This document shows, in pieces, positions 1 through 9,437 of a stretch of DNA of 38,152 nt. The stretch comes from Candidatus Rokuibacteriota bacterium (lineage in GTDB: Bacteria > Methylomirabilota > Methylomirabilia > Rokubacteriales > CSP1-6). Both the position numbers and the translations under genes were made by a program. A model generated the notes under the pieces. It did no database searches. It had not been told where the DNA came from and worked only from the letters and a program-made list of their open reading frames with translations. The stretch is from positions 1 through 38,152 of the forward strand of contig QHTB01000185.1 of assembly GCA_003220615.1 (NCBI GenBank), written 5' to 3'. Each line of letters opens with the position of its first letter. Positions within the stretch are counted from its first letter, which is position 1.

Positions 1-462
1 CACCGCGTTCCTCTGCTGCGCCTGATCCCGCGCCAGGGCCGCCTCGGCCTGGGCAATCCGCGATCGATCCCGCTCGAGCACGGCGCGCGCCTGCTGGATC
101 TGAACCTGATCCTTGGCCAGGGTGGCTTCGGCCTGGGCGAGGGCGGCCTGGAGCGACCGTGGATCGATGGTGAAGAGGAGGTCGCCCTTGTGGACGTCCT
201 GGCCCTCCTTGATGTGGACGCGCATGAGCTCGCCGCCGACCTGGGCCTTGACCGCGACGGTCGAATACGCCTCGACGCTGCCGATGGCCCGGATCTCCAG
301 CGGGACCGTCTTCCGCTCCACCGATGCGACCGTCACCGGCACGGCCGGCCGCCGTTGCTGCTGCGACTGCTTGGACTCCGCCTTGTCGCCCGAACAGGCG
401 GTGAGCGCGAGGCTCGCCGTCAGCAGCAGCGCGCTGCCGAGAAGAGGACGTGTCGTCGTCAA
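1..462 (-). CDS. mdtA: RND efflux periplasmic adaptor (MdtA-like lipoprotein), partial
   Basis: Membrane-fusion (HlyD/AcrA-type) subunit that would bridge the inner-membrane RND pumps encoded just upstream to an outer-membrane channel. The start chosen is TTG at 462, which overlaps the mdtC stop by 4 bp and has a GGAG Shine-Dalgarno 8 nt upstream (474-471). The N-terminus is a lipoprotein signal with lipobox LTAC (Cys23). Next comes a low-complexity QQQRR linker, then a biotinyl-lipoyl-like strand region (VKAQVGGEL, IKEGQDVHKGDLLFTID), then a long Ala/Gln-rich alpha-hairpin (ALAQAEATLAKDQ) that runs off the window. Only 154 codons are present, so the second half (beta-barrel and membrane-proximal domains) is outside. 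It is the last gene of the pump operon seen here, whereas E. coli mdtA comes first. The family call is firm. The symbol rests on the MdtBC-like partners. Confidence 0.88.
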   Translation of the reverse strand, partial: MTTTRPLLGSALLLTASLALTACSGDKAESKQSQQQRRPAVPVTVASVERKTVPLEIRAIGSVEAYSTVAVKAQVGGELMRVHIKEGQDVHKGDLLFTIDPRSLQAALAQAEATLAKDQVQIQQARAVLERDRSRIAQAEAALARDQAQQRNAV

Positions 463-3400
463 TGCTGGAGCTCCGGCGATCGGTGGGGCACGGCCACCGG
501 CCGTGCGCGGCGAAGATGCAGCCGCAACCGCTCGAGATAGAGATAGACGACCGGGGTGGTGTAGAGCGTGAGGGCCTGCGAGACGAGCAGGCCGCCGACG
601 ATCGTGATGCCGAGCGGCCGTCGCAGCTCGGCGCCGGTGCCGGTGCCGACGGCCAGCGGGAGCGCCCCGAGCAGCGCGGCCGACGTCGTCATCATGATCG
701 GACGGAAGCGGAGCAGGCAGGCCTCGTAAATGGCGGCGGCCGGCGCCTTGCCCTCGCGCCGCTCCACGTCCAGCGCGACGTCGATCATCATGATCGCGTT
801 CTTCTTGACGATCCCGATGAGGAGAATGATCCCGATGAGCGCGATGACGTCGAGATCCATCCCGCAGAGCATCAGGGCGATGATGGCGCCCACGCCCGCC
901 GAGGGCAGCGTCGAGAGGATCGTGATCGGGTGGACGTAGCTCTCGTAGAGGACGCCGAGCACGATGTAGACGGTGATGAGCGCGGCCAGGATGAGGATGG
1001 GCTGATTGGACAGCGAGTCCTGAAACGCCTGGGCCGTGCCCTGGAAGCTCGCCCGAACGGAGGCCGGCAGGCCGACGTCACGTTCGGCACCCTGGATGGA
1101 GGTCACCGCGTCGCTGAGCGCGATGCCCGGCGCCAGATTGAACGAGAGTGTCACCGACGGGAAGAAGCCTTGATGGTTCACGGCCAGCGGGGTCGTACTG
1201 GGCGCGAAGTGGGTGATGGCGCTGAGCGGGACCTGGGCCCCCGTGGACGACTTCACGTAGATGGCATTGAGCGCCTCGGGGTTCTGCTGGAACTCGGGCG
1301 CGACCTCGAGCACGACGTGGTACTGGTTCAACGCGGTGTAGATCGTCGAGACCTGGCGCTGGCCGAAGGCGTCGTAGAGCGTGTCGTCGATCGCCTGGGC
1401 CTGGATGCCGAGGCGCCCGGCGGTGTCGCGATCGATCACCAGCGCGGCCTGCAGGCCGCGGTTCTGCTGGTCGGTGTTGACGTCGCGCAGCCCCTCGAGG
1501 GTGCGCAGCTTGGCGAGCATCCGGGGTGCGAAGGTGTTGAGCTCGGTGAGGTCGGTGCTCTGCAGCGTGTACTGGAACTGCGCGTTGCTGGCGCGGCCGC
1601 CGATGCGCAGGTCCTGCACGGACTGCAAGAAGAGATTGGCTCCGGGGACGTGGGCCAGCTTGCCCCGCAGCCGGCCGATGATCTGGTCGGCGGACACCTT
1701 TCGCTCGTGGAGCGGCTTGAGCGAGATGAACATGCGGCCGGTGTTTTGCGTGTTGAGGTTGCCGCCGGTGAAGGCGACCACCGCGGTCGCCGCCGGATCG
1801 GTGAGCACGATGTTCACGAACTCCGCCATCTTCTCCCGCATCGCCGGAAACGAGATGTCCTGCGAGGCCTGAATGCTGCCGATGATTCGCCCGGAGTCCT
1901 GCTGAGGAAAGAAGCCCTTGGGCACGATCGCAAAGAGATAGATGTTGAGGCCGATCGTGACCAGCATCACCAGGAGCGTCACGCGCTGGTGACGCAGCAC
2001 CCAGCCGAGCGTCGCCGCGTACGCGTTCAGCAGCATCGTGAAGGCCCGCTCGCTCAGCCGGTACAGCCGGCCATGGCCACCGGGCGGGATGGGCTTGAGC
2101 AGCCGGGCGCACATCATGGGCGTCGTGCTCAGCGAGACGACCAGCGAGACGACGATCGCCAGCGTCAGCGTGACGGCGAACTCGCGGAAGAGGCGGCCGA
2201 CGATCCCGCCCATCAAGAGAATGGGAATGAAGACGGCCACCAGCGAGACGCTCATCGACAGCACCGTGAACCCGATCTCGCGCGAGCCCTTCAAGGCCGC
2301 CGCCATCGGCGACTCGCCGGCCTCGATGTAGCGCGTGATGTTCTCGAGCACGACGATGGCGTCGTCCACCACGAAGCCCGTCGAGATGGTCAGGGCCATG
2401 AGCGAGAGGTTGTCGAGGCTATAGCCGAGCAGGTACATCCCACCGAAGGTGCCGAGCAGCGACAGCGGCACGGCCACGCTGGGGATGGTGGTGGCCGACC
2501 CTTTGCGCAGGAACAGGAAGACGACGAGCACGACGAGGGCGATCGAGAGCAACAGCGTGAGCTGGATGTCGCGGAACGAGGCGCGGATGGTCGTGGTCCG
2601 GTCGAGCACGACGGAGATGTCGATGGCCGGGGAGATGGAGGCCCGCAGCTCGGGCATCAGCGCCGTGACCCGGTCCACGGTCTCGATGATGTTCGTGCCC
2701 GGCTGACGGAACACGACCAGCAGCACGGCCCGCTTGCCGTTGGCCAGGCCGGCCGTTCTCAGATCTTCGACCGAGCTCTCGACGCTGGCGATGTCGCCGA
2801 GGCGCACCGGCGCGCCGTTTTGCCAGGCGACGATCACGGGACGGTATTCGTCGGCATCGAAGAGCTGATCGGTGGCCTGGATCGTCCACGAGGTCGCCGC
2901 GTCGGTGAGCTGACCCTTGGGGGCGTTGGCGTTGACGGAGCGCAGCCCGGCCCGCACTTGCTCGAGTCCGATGCCGAGCTGAGTGAGCAGGCTCGGGTCG
3001 ACGCGGACGCGAACCGCCGGCTTGGCCCCACCGCCCACGACGACCTGGCCGATGCCCTCGACCTGCGCGAGTTTCTGCGCCAGGACGGAATCGGCGGCAT
3101 CGAACACGCGGCCGATCGGCATCGCATCGGACGTCAGGGCCAGGATCAAGATCGGCGCATCCGCCGGGTTCACCTTCCGGTACGTCGGATTGTTGACCAG
3201 CCCGGCCGGGAGCTGGCTGCGCGCGGCATTGATCGCGGCCTGCACGTCGCGCGCGGCGGCGTCGATGCTGCGGTTGAGGTCGAACTGGAGGACGACCGTG
3301 GTCGCGCCGAGCAGACTGCTCGACGTCATCTCCGTCACCCCAGCGATACGTCCGAACTGGCGCTCGAGCGGGGTCGCCACCGAGGACGCCATCGTCTCCG

Positions 3401-3566
3401 GGCTCGCGCCGGGAAGAATGGCCTGCACCTGGATGACGGGGAACTCCACTTGCGGGAGCGAGGCCACGGGCAGGAAGCGATAGGCGACGGCGCCGGCCAG
3501 GAGCAGGGAGAAGCTCAGCAGCGTGGTGGCGACCGGCCGACGGATGAAGGGCTCGGAGATGCTCAC
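459..3566 (-). CDS. mdtC: RND multidrug efflux pump subunit, MdtC-like
   Basis: Inner-membrane proton/drug antiporter of the HAE1 RND family, 1035 aa, full length. The start is GTG at 3566, inside a 4-bp GTGA overlap with the mdtB stop. The protein begins [20 protein letters not shown], a typical first helix, and continues with [20 protein letters not shown], close to what I recall of E. coli MdtC. The proton-relay pair Asp401-Asp402 lies in TM4 (GFVVDDAIV). The second-half TM block includes [18 protein letters not shown]. In E. coli MdtB and MdtC assemble into a heteromeric pump, and the tandem arrangement here suggests the same. It is followed with a 4-bp overlap by the adaptor gene. Codon usage is like the neighbours and no lesions are seen. 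Confidence 0.95.
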   Translation of the reverse strand: MSISEPFIRRPVATTLLSFSLLLAGAVAYRFLPVASLPQVEFPVIQVQAILPGASPETMASSVATPLERQFGRIAGVTEMTSSSLLGATTVVLQFDLNRSIDAAARDVQAAINAARSQLPAGLVNNPTYRKVNPADAPILILALTSDAMPIGRVFDAADSVLAQKLAQVEGIGQVVVGGGAKPAVRVRVDPSLLTQLGIGLEQVRAGLRSVNANAPKGQLTDAATSWTIQATDQLFDADEYRPVIVAWQNGAPVRLGDIASVESSVEDLRTAGLANGKRAVLLVVFRQPGTNIIETVDRVTALMPELRASISPAIDISVVLDRTTTIRASFRDIQLTLLLSIALVVLVVFLFLRKGSATTIPSVAVPLSLLGTFGGMYLLGYSLDNLSLMALTISTGFVVDDAIVVLENITRYIEAGESPMAAALKGSREIGFTVLSMSVSLVAVFIPILLMGGIVGRLFREFAVTLTLAIVVSLVVSLSTTPMMCARLLKPIPPGGHGRLYRLSERAFTMLLNAYAATLGWVLRHQRVTLLVMLVTIGLNIYLFAIVPKGFFPQQDSGRIIGSIQASQDISFPAMREKMAEFVNIVLTDPAATAVVAFTGGNLNTQNTGRMFISLKPLHERKVSADQIIGRLRGKLAHVPGANLFLQSVQDLRIGGRASNAQFQYTLQSTDLTELNTFAPRMLAKLRTLEGLRDVNTDQQNRGLQAALVIDRDTAGRLGIQAQAIDDTLYDAFGQRQVSTIYTALNQYHVVLEVAPEFQQNPEALNAIYVKSSTGAQVPLSAITHFAPSTTPLAVNHQGFFPSVTLSFNLAPGIALSDAVTSIQGAERDVGLPASVRASFQGTAQAFQDSLSNQPILILAALITVYIVLGVLYESYVHPITILSTLPSAGVGAIIALMLCGMDLDVIALIGIILLIGIVKKNAIMMIDVALDVERREGKAPAAAIYEACLLRFRPIMMTTSAALLGALPLAVGTGTGAELRRPLGITIVGGLLVSQALTLYTTPVVYLYLERLRLHLRRARPVAVPHRSPELQH

Positions 3567-6500
3567 TCGACGGTCACGCGGGCCGGCCGCGGCGCTCCGA
3601 GCGACGCCTGCCGAAGCCGCCGGGCCACGCGATCGAAGGCCAGATAGACGACCGGCGTGGTGTAGAGCGTGAGCAGCTGAGACAGGAGCAGGCCGCCGAC
3701 GATCGTGATGCCGAGCGGCCGCCGCAGCTCGGAGCCGGTGCCGCTGCCGAGGGCGAGGGGCAGGCCGCCGAGCAGCGCGGCCATCGTCGTCATCATGATC
3801 GGGCGGAAGCGGAGCAGGCACGCCTGGTAGATCGCCTCGGCGGGCGCCCTGCCCTCCTCGCGCTCGGCGTCGAGCGCGAAGTCGATCATCATGATCGCGT
3901 TCTTCTTCACGATGCCGATCAGCAGAATGATCCCGATCAGGGCGATGACGTCGAGGTGCGTGCGGCAGAGCAGGAGGGCCAGGATGGCGCCCACGCCAGC
4001 CGAGGGCAGCGTGGACAGGATCGTGATCGGGTGAATGTAGCTCTCGTACAGCACGCCGAGGACGATGTACACGGTGATCAGCGCGGCCAGGATCAGCAAG
4101 GGCTCGTTGGCGAGCGACGCCTGAAAGGCCTTGGCCGTCCCCTGGAACGCTGCGCGGATCGACAAGGGGAGGCCGATCTCGCGCTCGACCGCCTTGATGG
4201 CGTTGACGGCGTGGCCGAGGGCGACGCCCGGCGCCAGGTTGAACGAGACGGTGACGGCCGGGAACTGGCCCTGATGGTTTACCGACAGCGGTGCCGATCC
4301 AGTGACGTAGTGGGTGAAGGCGCTGAGCGGCACCTGCGTGCCGTTGGCCGACTTGACGTAGATCGCCTTGAGCGCCTCGGGATTGTCCTGGAAGCGCGGC
4401 GCGACCTCGAGAATGACGTGATACTGGTTGAGCTGCGTGAAGATCGTCGAGACCTGACGCTGACCGAAGGCATCGTAGAGCGTGTCGTCGATGGCCTGCG
4501 GCTGGATACCCAGGCGCGAGGCGGTGTCGCGATCGATCACCACGGAGACCTGGAGCCCGCCGACGAGCTGGTCGGAGGCGACGTCGCGGAGCTCGGGAAG
4601 CGTCCGCAGCCGCTCGATCAGTCGCGGCGCCCACTCGGCCAGCTCGCGCGCGTCGGCATCCTCCAGCGAGTACTGGAATTGGGTCCGGCTCACGCGGTCC
4701 TCGACGGTCAGGTCCTGCACCGGTTGCATGTAGAGCGTGATGCCGTCCACCGCCGCGAGCGCCGGTTGCAAGCGGCGAATGATCTCGGACGCGTCGGACC
4801 TCCGCTCCTCGCGCGGCTTCAGGTTGATCTGGAGACGGCCGCTGTTCGGCGTCATGTTGGTGCCGTCCACGCCGATGAACGACGACAGGCTCGCCACGTC
4901 GGGATCCTTCAGGATGATACGGGCGAGCGCTTGCTGGCGGTCGGCCATCGTCGGGAACGAGACGACCTCCGGCGCCTCCGAGATGCCGAGGATGACGCCG
5001 GTGTCCTGGAGCGGGAAGAAGCCCTTGGGCGCGACGATGTACAGGATGATGGTCAGGACGAGCGTGGCCACCGTCACGACGAGCGTCCCGGGCTGGTGAC
5101 GGAGCACCCACTGCAGCGTCCGACCGTAGGCCGCGATCGTGCGCTCGAACATCCGCTCGGTGGCCCGGTAGAACCACGTCTCGGTGCCTGGGTGGGCGAC
5201 GCGCAGGAGCCGGGCGCACATCATGGGCGTGAGCGTCAACGACACGACCGCGGACACGAGGATCGTCACGCTCAGCGTGATCGCGAACTCGCGGAAGAGC
5301 CGCCCGATGATGTCGCCCATGAAGAGCAGGGGAATGAGCACCGCGATCAGCGAGACGGTGAGGGAGACGATCGTGAACCCGATCTGCTCGGAGCCCTTGA
5401 GGGCGGCCTGGAGCGGTGACTCGCCCGCCTCGATGTAGCGCGCGATGTTTTCGATCATGACGATCGCGTCGTCGACCACGAAGCCGGTCGAGATCGTCAG
5501 CGCCATCAGCGAGAGGTTGTCCAGGCTGTAGCCGAGCAAGTACATGATCCCGAAGGTGCCGATGATCGAGATGGGCACGGCCACGCTCGGAATGATCGTG
5601 GCCGACAGGCTGCGCAGGAACAAAAACATGACCATCACGACGAGGGCGATAGTCAGGATCAGCGTGAACTCGACGTCGGCGACCGAGGCCCGGATGGTCG
5701 CCGTGCGGTCGGTGAGCGTCGTGATCTCGATCGCCGACGGCAACGAGGCCTTGAGCTGGGGCAGCAAGCGCTTGATGCGGTCCACGACCGTGATGATGTT
5801 GGCGCCGGGCTGCCGCTGGATGTTGACGATGACGGCCGGCTTGTCGTTCATCCACGCCGCCTGCCTGACGTTCTCCACGCCGTCCACGACGTCCGCGACG
5901 TCGGAGAGGCGCACGGGTGCGCCGTTGCGGTAGGCGACGACGACGCTCTTGTACTCCACGCTGGTGAGGAGCTGATCGTTGGCGCCGATCGTGTACGACT
6001 GCTTTGCACCCTCCAGATTGCCCTTGGCCTGGTTGACGTTGGCCTGGCCGAGCACGGCGCGCAGGTCTTCGAGGCTGAGCCCGTAGGACGCCAGCGCGCT
6101 CGGATCGGCCTGCACGCGCACCGCCGGCTTCTGACCGCCGCTGATCGACACCAGGCCGACACCGGGGAGCTGCGAGATCTTCTGGGCCAGGTTGGTGTCG
6201 GCGAGGTCCTGCACCTTGGTGAGCGGCAGCGTATCCGAGGTCAACGCGAGCGTCAGAACCGGCGTGTCCGCGGGATTGACCTTGCTGTAGACGGGCGGGC
6301 TGGGCAGATCACGCGGCAAGAAGGTCGCCGCGGCGTTGATCGCGGCCTGGACCTGCTGCTCGGCGACGTCGATCGCGTAGTCGAGCGTGAATTGCAGCGT
6401 GATCAGCGAGGCGCCGAACGAGCTCGTCGAGGTCATCTGCTTGAGGCCGGGGAGCTGACCGAACTGCCGCTCGAGCGGCGACGTGACCGACGAGGCCATG

Positions 6501-6676
6501 ACGTCGGGGCTGGCGCCCGGATAGAAGGTCAGGATCTGTATCGTTGGATAGTCGACCTGCGGCAGTGCTGAAATGGGGAGCAGCAGATAGGCGACGCTTC
6601 CGGCCAGCAGAATGGCGGCGGTGAGCAGAGCGGTGGCGACAGGGCGAAGAATGAAGAGACGCGAAGGATTGGCCAT
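3563..6676 (-). CDS. mdtB: RND multidrug efflux pump subunit, MdtB-like
   Basis: First gene of the efflux operon, 1037 aa. It is an HAE1-type RND transporter that exports amphiphilic compounds using the proton gradient. The ATG start is preceded by an AGAGGTG Shine-Dalgarno. The N-terminus [15 protein letters not shown] and the segment [20 protein letters not shown] match MdtB rather than MdtC. Asp402-Asp403 in TM4 ([13 protein letters not shown]) are the proton-relay acids. Two periplasmic porter/docking blocks and the repeated TM halves are present. No clear sigma-70 promoter was found in the 131 bp upstream, so the operon could be read from the Spy-like gene 6808-7257 or from a promoter I cannot recognise. 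The downstream mdtC overlaps by 4 bp, implying translational coupling. Confidence 0.95.
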   Translation of the reverse strand: MANPSRLFILRPVATALLTAAILLAGSVAYLLLPISALPQVDYPTIQILTFYPGASPDVMASSVTSPLERQFGQLPGLKQMTSTSSFGASLITLQFTLDYAIDVAEQQVQAAINAAATFLPRDLPSPPVYSKVNPADTPVLTLALTSDTLPLTKVQDLADTNLAQKISQLPGVGLVSISGGQKPAVRVQADPSALASYGLSLEDLRAVLGQANVNQAKGNLEGAKQSYTIGANDQLLTSVEYKSVVVAYRNGAPVRLSDVADVVDGVENVRQAAWMNDKPAVIVNIQRQPGANIITVVDRIKRLLPQLKASLPSAIEITTLTDRTATIRASVADVEFTLILTIALVVMVMFLFLRSLSATIIPSVAVPISIIGTFGIMYLLGYSLDNLSLMALTISTGFVVDDAIVMIENIARYIEAGESPLQAALKGSEQIGFTIVSLTVSLIAVLIPLLFMGDIIGRLFREFAITLSVTILVSAVVSLTLTPMMCARLLRVAHPGTETWFYRATERMFERTIAAYGRTLQWVLRHQPGTLVVTVATLVLTIILYIVAPKGFFPLQDTGVILGISEAPEVVSFPTMADRQQALARIILKDPDVASLSSFIGVDGTNMTPNSGRLQINLKPREERRSDASEIIRRLQPALAAVDGITLYMQPVQDLTVEDRVSRTQFQYSLEDADARELAEWAPRLIERLRTLPELRDVASDQLVGGLQVSVVIDRDTASRLGIQPQAIDDTLYDAFGQRQVSTIFTQLNQYHVILEVAPRFQDNPEALKAIYVKSANGTQVPLSAFTHYVTGSAPLSVNHQGQFPAVTVSFNLAPGVALGHAVNAIKAVEREIGLPLSIRAAFQGTAKAFQASLANEPLLILAALITVYIVLGVLYESYIHPITILSTLPSAGVGAILALLLCRTHLDVIALIGIILLIGIVKKNAIMMIDFALDAEREEGRAPAEAIYQACLLRFRPIMMTTMAALLGGLPLALGSGTGSELRRPLGITIVGGLLLSQLLTLYTTPVVYLAFDRVARRLRQASLGAPRPARVTVE

Positions 6677-6759
6677 GTCACCTCTGGCGGCGGCGCGCGC
6701 TCGTCCCAGACTACCGCATCACGATTAAGATTGACGAGCGCGGCCGCCCCCGGGTTGAC

Positions 6760-6789
6760 AGCGCCGCCCCGGGCAGCCGGAGCGGCGCT
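6760..6789. other. Perfect 8-bp inverted repeat between mdtB and the Spy-like gene
   Basis: AGCGCCGC at 6760-6767 pairs with GCGGCGCT at 6782-6789 across a 14-nt loop. It lies just after the minus-strand Spy-like gene, but no T-run follows on either strand. It is therefore either a weak or Rho-assisted termination/processing hairpin between that gene and mdtB, or a protein-binding palindrome. Confidence 0.35.
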
Positions 6790-6807
6790 CTCGCTACCGG
6801 CCCCGGC

Positions 6808-7257
6808 TCACGAGGCCTGACGACGATGACGGCCGTGGTGGCCGCCTCGCTCCATCAGTTGAGCCAGCTTCTCCCGCTGATCGGGCGTCAGGATCGGCGC
6901 CACCTGTCGGAGGGTGCTCGTGCGCATCTGGACGCTCTGGGCCATCAGCCGTTGAACCTCATCCTGCTTGGCCTGGATGGCCTGGTTGTCGTTGCTGGTC
7001 AGCGCCAGATGGCGAAGCTCGGTCTGCGCCTGATGAAGCTGCTGCCAGTGCTGACGCTTGGCGTCGGCGTCCCGCTGGTACACCTCGTGAAGCGCCTGCG
7101 CCTGCTGGTCGCTGAGTCCGAGCTGCTGCTTGAGCCGGCTCTCCCACCGCAGCGGCTGCTGGGTCTGCGCTGGCGACGACTGAGCGGCCGAGGCCACGGT
7201 CGTGACGCCCGCCGCGAGCGCGAGCGTGCCGGCAATGAGTGCACGTGTCCATCTCAT
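6808..7257 (-). CDS. Spy/CpxP-like periplasmic chaperone or metal-sensing protein
   Basis: Small exported helical protein (149 aa) of the LTxxQ (CpxP/Spy/ZraP) superfamily. Members are envelope-stress chaperones or periplasmic metal-responsive proteins. A signal peptide covers residues 1-24 or 25 (hydrophobic stretch, then VASA-AQ). The mature part has the two diagnostic motifs, LGLSDQQAQAL near residue 50 and LTPDQREKL near residue 120, linked by Gln-rich amphipathic helices. The C-terminus is His/Arg rich (GGHHGRHRR), which could bind metal. A strong GGAGGTG Shine-Dalgarno sits 7 nt before the ATG. It is upstream of and co-directional with the mdtBC operon, so envelope stress and drug efflux may be co-regulated. 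Its exact role (chaperone or sensor) is not decided by sequence. Confidence 0.8.
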   Translation of the reverse strand: MRWTRALIAGTLALAAGVTTVASAAQSSPAQTQQPLRWESRLKQQLGLSDQQAQALHEVYQRDADAKRQHWQQLHQAQTELRHLALTSNDNQAIQAKQDEVQRLMAQSVQMRTSTLRQVAPILTPDQREKLAQLMERGGHHGRHRRQAS

Positions 7258-7313
7258 CTCGGGTCACCTCCATACGTGGGTTCACTACTCATGGGACGTG
7301 GGGCCTTCCACCT

Positions 7314-7341
7314 TTGTTCAGGGATCGCCCTCTGGTATCAT
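7314..7341 (+). promoter_or_regulatory. Sigma-70-like promoter of the NHLP-like peptide gene
   Basis: -35-like TTGTTC (7314-7319), 16-bp spacer, and an extended -10 TGGTATCAT with hexamer TATCAT at 7336-7341. The predicted transcription start, near 7348, is only about 3 nt before the ATG at 7351, and there is no Shine-Dalgarno. This implies a nearly leaderless mRNA. Confidence 0.55.
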
Positions 7342-7350
7342 CCCGTGGCC

Positions 7351-7569
7351 ATGCCCCAGCGTCTGCCCGACCTGGTCGGCCGCGCGATGGTCGATCCCGA
7401 CTTTCTCACCGATCTGCAACGGACGCCGGACGCGATCCTCGCCCAGTACGAGCTGAGCGACGACGAGCGGGGAGCCGTCCAGGCCGCCCTGGTTCGACTG
7501 GCCGACACGCCGGTCAATCAGCGCGCGGTCCTCCTGCGAACCACCCTGCTCCGCCGCGTCGCGACCTGA
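7351..7569 (+). CDS. NHLP-leader-like small peptide (Os1348-type), putative RiPP precursor or leader protein
   Basis: A 72-aa protein. Its core VGRAMVDPDFLTDLQRTPDAILAQYELSDDER matches the pattern of nitrile-hydratase-like leader peptides and the related Os1348 clan: a helix, a D-P-x-F-x-x-L-x-x-x-P motif, then x-x-Y-x-L-[ST]-D-x-E. In NHLP systems this region is the leader bound by maturation enzymes. The remaining C-terminal tail (LVRLADTPVNQRAVLLRTT and on) has no Cys, no obvious Ser/Thr-rich core and no GG/GA cleavage site, so a classic modified peptide product is uncertain. The next two genes encode a cNMP-binding protein and a PqqD-domain/M50-like protein, which fits peptide maturation or regulation. 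There is no Shine-Dalgarno, and a promoter -10 lies just before the start. Confidence 0.7.
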   Translation: MPQRLPDLVGRAMVDPDFLTDLQRTPDAILAQYELSDDERGAVQAALVRLADTPVNQRAVLLRTTLLRRVAT

Positions 7570-7701
7570 GCGTTGCGTGACGGTCGTCGCGCGCGCCGCG
7601 GCGCCGCTCCCGCCCTCGGTCGTGCGCTCCCACGTCCCCGGTGCCGACGCCTGCGATCAGCGGCACCGCGGTGATCGGCGCGCCGAACGGTGGTCGCCCT
7701 G

Positions 7702-8202
7702 ATGGCCGCCCCCGCCGACATCGCGGCGTTCCTCAAGAGCGTGAAGCTCTTCCGAGAATTCACCGACAGCGAGCTGCTGGCGTTCGCGGGACGGCTCGAG
7801 GAGCGAAACCTCAAGCCGCGCCAGGTGCTCTTTCGTGAGGGCGATCCCGGCGAAGAGATGTTCGTCGTGCGGAAGGGGACCAGCATCATCTCCAAGGTCG
7901 TCAGTGGGCGGATCGAGCAGGTCCTGGCGCGGGCGGAGGCCGGTGACTTCTTCGGTGAGATGAGCTTGTTCGATCGATCGCCGCGGTCGGCGACCATTCA
8001 GGCCGAGACGGACGTCGCCCTCTACGTCCTCGATCGTGAGCACCTCCACCTGCTCATCGAGGTCAACCCACGAGCGGCGGCCGCGTTCTTTCGGTCTCTC
8101 GTCTACGTGTTCATCGAGCGGTTGCGCGCTTCCGGCGAGCTGGTCGCCGAGATCACGCGCTGGGGCCTCGAGGCCACCGGCCTGGACATGGAGTCGCGAT
8201 GA
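7702..8202 (+). CDS. Cyclic-nucleotide-binding domain protein (no effector domain)
   Basis: 166 aa from ATG 7702; a GTG at 7690 is an alternative giving 170 aa. One Crp/EPAC-type cNMP-binding beta-roll fills most of the protein. It runs from FLKSVKLFREFTDSELLAFA through VLFREGDPGEEMFVVRKG to the phosphate-binding cassette FFGEMSLFDRSPRSATIQAE, where Gly-Glu and Arg-Ser-Ala are retained, so ligand binding is plausible. A C-terminal helix follows. No helix-turn-helix DNA-binding domain is present, so it is not a Crp/Fnr regulator but probably a regulatory subunit acting on a partner protein. Its stop overlaps the next start by 4 bp (ATGA). Stand-alone cNMP domains occur near NHLP-type peptide export and maturation genes, which fits the gene upstream. 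Confidence 0.8.
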   Translation: MAAPADIAAFLKSVKLFREFTDSELLAFAGRLEERNLKPRQVLFREGDPGEEMFVVRKGTSIISKVVSGRIEQVLARAEAGDFFGEMSLFDRSPRSATIQAETDVALYVLDREHLHLLIEVNPRAAAAFFRSLVYVFIERLRASGELVAEITRWGLEATGLDMESR

Positions 8203-9428
8203 CGGACGCCGCGCCGCCCCGGCGCGCCAAGCTCGAGCTCCTCGTCCGCCGTGACGGCGACGAGGCCGGCTTCGACATCCGCACGGTGGGCAGCGCCGCC
8301 GCCTGGGTGAAGATGCGGCCACAGCGTGTGCCCGCCGAACACTTCGAGCTGGCCGAGGTCACCTCGCGCGTGGACCGCCAGCGCAGCTTCATCCTCAAGA
8401 ACACGCAGACCGAGCGTTTCCTGATGCTCTCGGAGCCCGAGCGCTTCCTGTGGGACCAGATGGACGGGCGCGCCTCCGTGCAGGACATCGCGACCGCCTA
8501 CGTCCTCCGCTACGGCCAGTTCGACTTCGAGTTGATTCCCGGGATGATCAAGAAGCTCCAGCGGGCGCAGTTGCTCTCGCTCACCCCGGCCTCGCGCTTG
8601 CGCTACGCGCTGGCCCGCAACCGCGAGCGCCGGCTGCTGCGCGCCGCGGAGACGGCGCTGACCGCGCTCGAGCGCATCAACATCTCGAGCCGGCGCGTCC
8701 AGCCGTTCTTCCGCCGAGCCTACCGGTGGGGTGGGCGGCTGCTCTTCACGCCGGTCGCGCTCGTGGTCTGCGTGCTCCTCGCCGTGGCCGGCTTCGCGGC
8801 CGCGGCGAAACTCTGGCGGGACGCCGACGTGGCCGCCGGTTTCGGCGCCAACCCGTTGCTGGCCATCATCACCGTGAAGCTACTGTTCATCCTCACGCTG
8901 GCCGCTCACCAGATCGTTCACGGGCTCGCCCTCGTCCACTACGGCCGGCGCGTCCGCGAGTTCGGATTCACGTTCCTGCACGGTTTCCTGCCGACGTTCT
9001 ACGTCGATGTCACCGACATCTTCATGGCCAGCCGGCGCGCTCGGGTCGTCACCGCCGTGTCGGGCACCCTCGTGCACCTCGCCTTCGGATCGTTGTGGTT
9101 CATGCTCGCGCTCCGGGCGCCGAACGGCGGCTTCGTGCAGGCGTTCGCCGCCGCGTCGGGGATGATCCAGTGGCAGGCGTTCGTGCTGGCCCTCTATCCG
9201 TTCTGCTTCGTCGAGATGGACGGGTACCACGTCCTCGTCGACGCCCTCGGCGTGCCAACGCTCAAGCATGACGCCATGGCGTACGTGAAGTCGCTGGTCT
9301 CCGGCCGTCCAGCGTCCGCATCGCGCCGCCAGGCCGGGCTGTGGATCGGCTACGTCGCGCTCTCCATCGTCTCCATCGCGGCCTTCATCGCCCTGAACGT
9401 CTGGGTCGTGATCCACGCCGTGAGCTGA
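8199..9428 (+). CDS. PqqD-like recognition domain fused to M50 site-2-protease-like membrane protein, HQxxH variant
   Basis: 409 aa. Residues about 65-128 form a PqqD-like winged helix (FLMLSEPERFLWDQMDG, SVQDIATAYVLRYG, MIKKLQRAQLLSL), the fold that binds leader peptides in RiPP pathways. About five membrane segments follow. The M50 signature reads AAHQIVHG: His237 and His241 are kept, but the catalytic Glu is Gln238 (codon CAG). The third ligand motif is retained as EMDGYHVL (Asp341). The family-typical segments FLPTFYVDVTDIFMASRRAR and LYPFCFVEMDG are present, so the fold is intact. With Gln in place of Glu it is probably proteolytically inactive, acting as a pseudoprotease, transporter or peptide-binding membrane protein, unless the family uses another base. 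It is the last gene of the unit and ends 9 bp from the convergent gene at 9438. Confidence 0.8.
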   Translation: MTDAAPPRRAKLELLVRRDGDEAGFDIRTVGSAAAWVKMRPQRVPAEHFELAEVTSRVDRQRSFILKNTQTERFLMLSEPERFLWDQMDGRASVQDIATAYVLRYGQFDFELIPGMIKKLQRAQLLSLTPASRLRYALARNRERRLLRAAETALTALERINISSRRVQPFFRRAYRWGGRLLFTPVALVVCVLLAVAGFAAAAKLWRDADVAAGFGANPLLAIITVKLLFILTLAAHQIVHGLALVHYGRRVREFGFTFLHGFLPTFYVDVTDIFMASRRARVVTAVSGTLVHLAFGSLWFMLALRAPNGGFVQAFAAASGMIQWQAFVLALYPFCFVEMDGYHVLVDALGVPTLKHDAMAYVKSLVSGRPASASRRQAGLWIGYVALSIVSIAAFIALNVWVVIHAVS

Positions 9429-9437
9429 GCCGCGTCG

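Noticed and set aside
450..3647. A 1065-aa plus-strand reading frame antisense to mdtC
   Set aside because: It is rich in Arg/Asp/Gln/His with no domain, a typical shadow of a GC-rich RND gene. The opposite strand encodes a complete MdtC with all motifs.
459..5855. A 1798-codon minus-strand frame suggesting a giant RND fusion
   Set aside because: Its first 760 residues are an out-of-frame reading of mdtB. Real homology begins at GTG 3566, where the mdtC frame starts.
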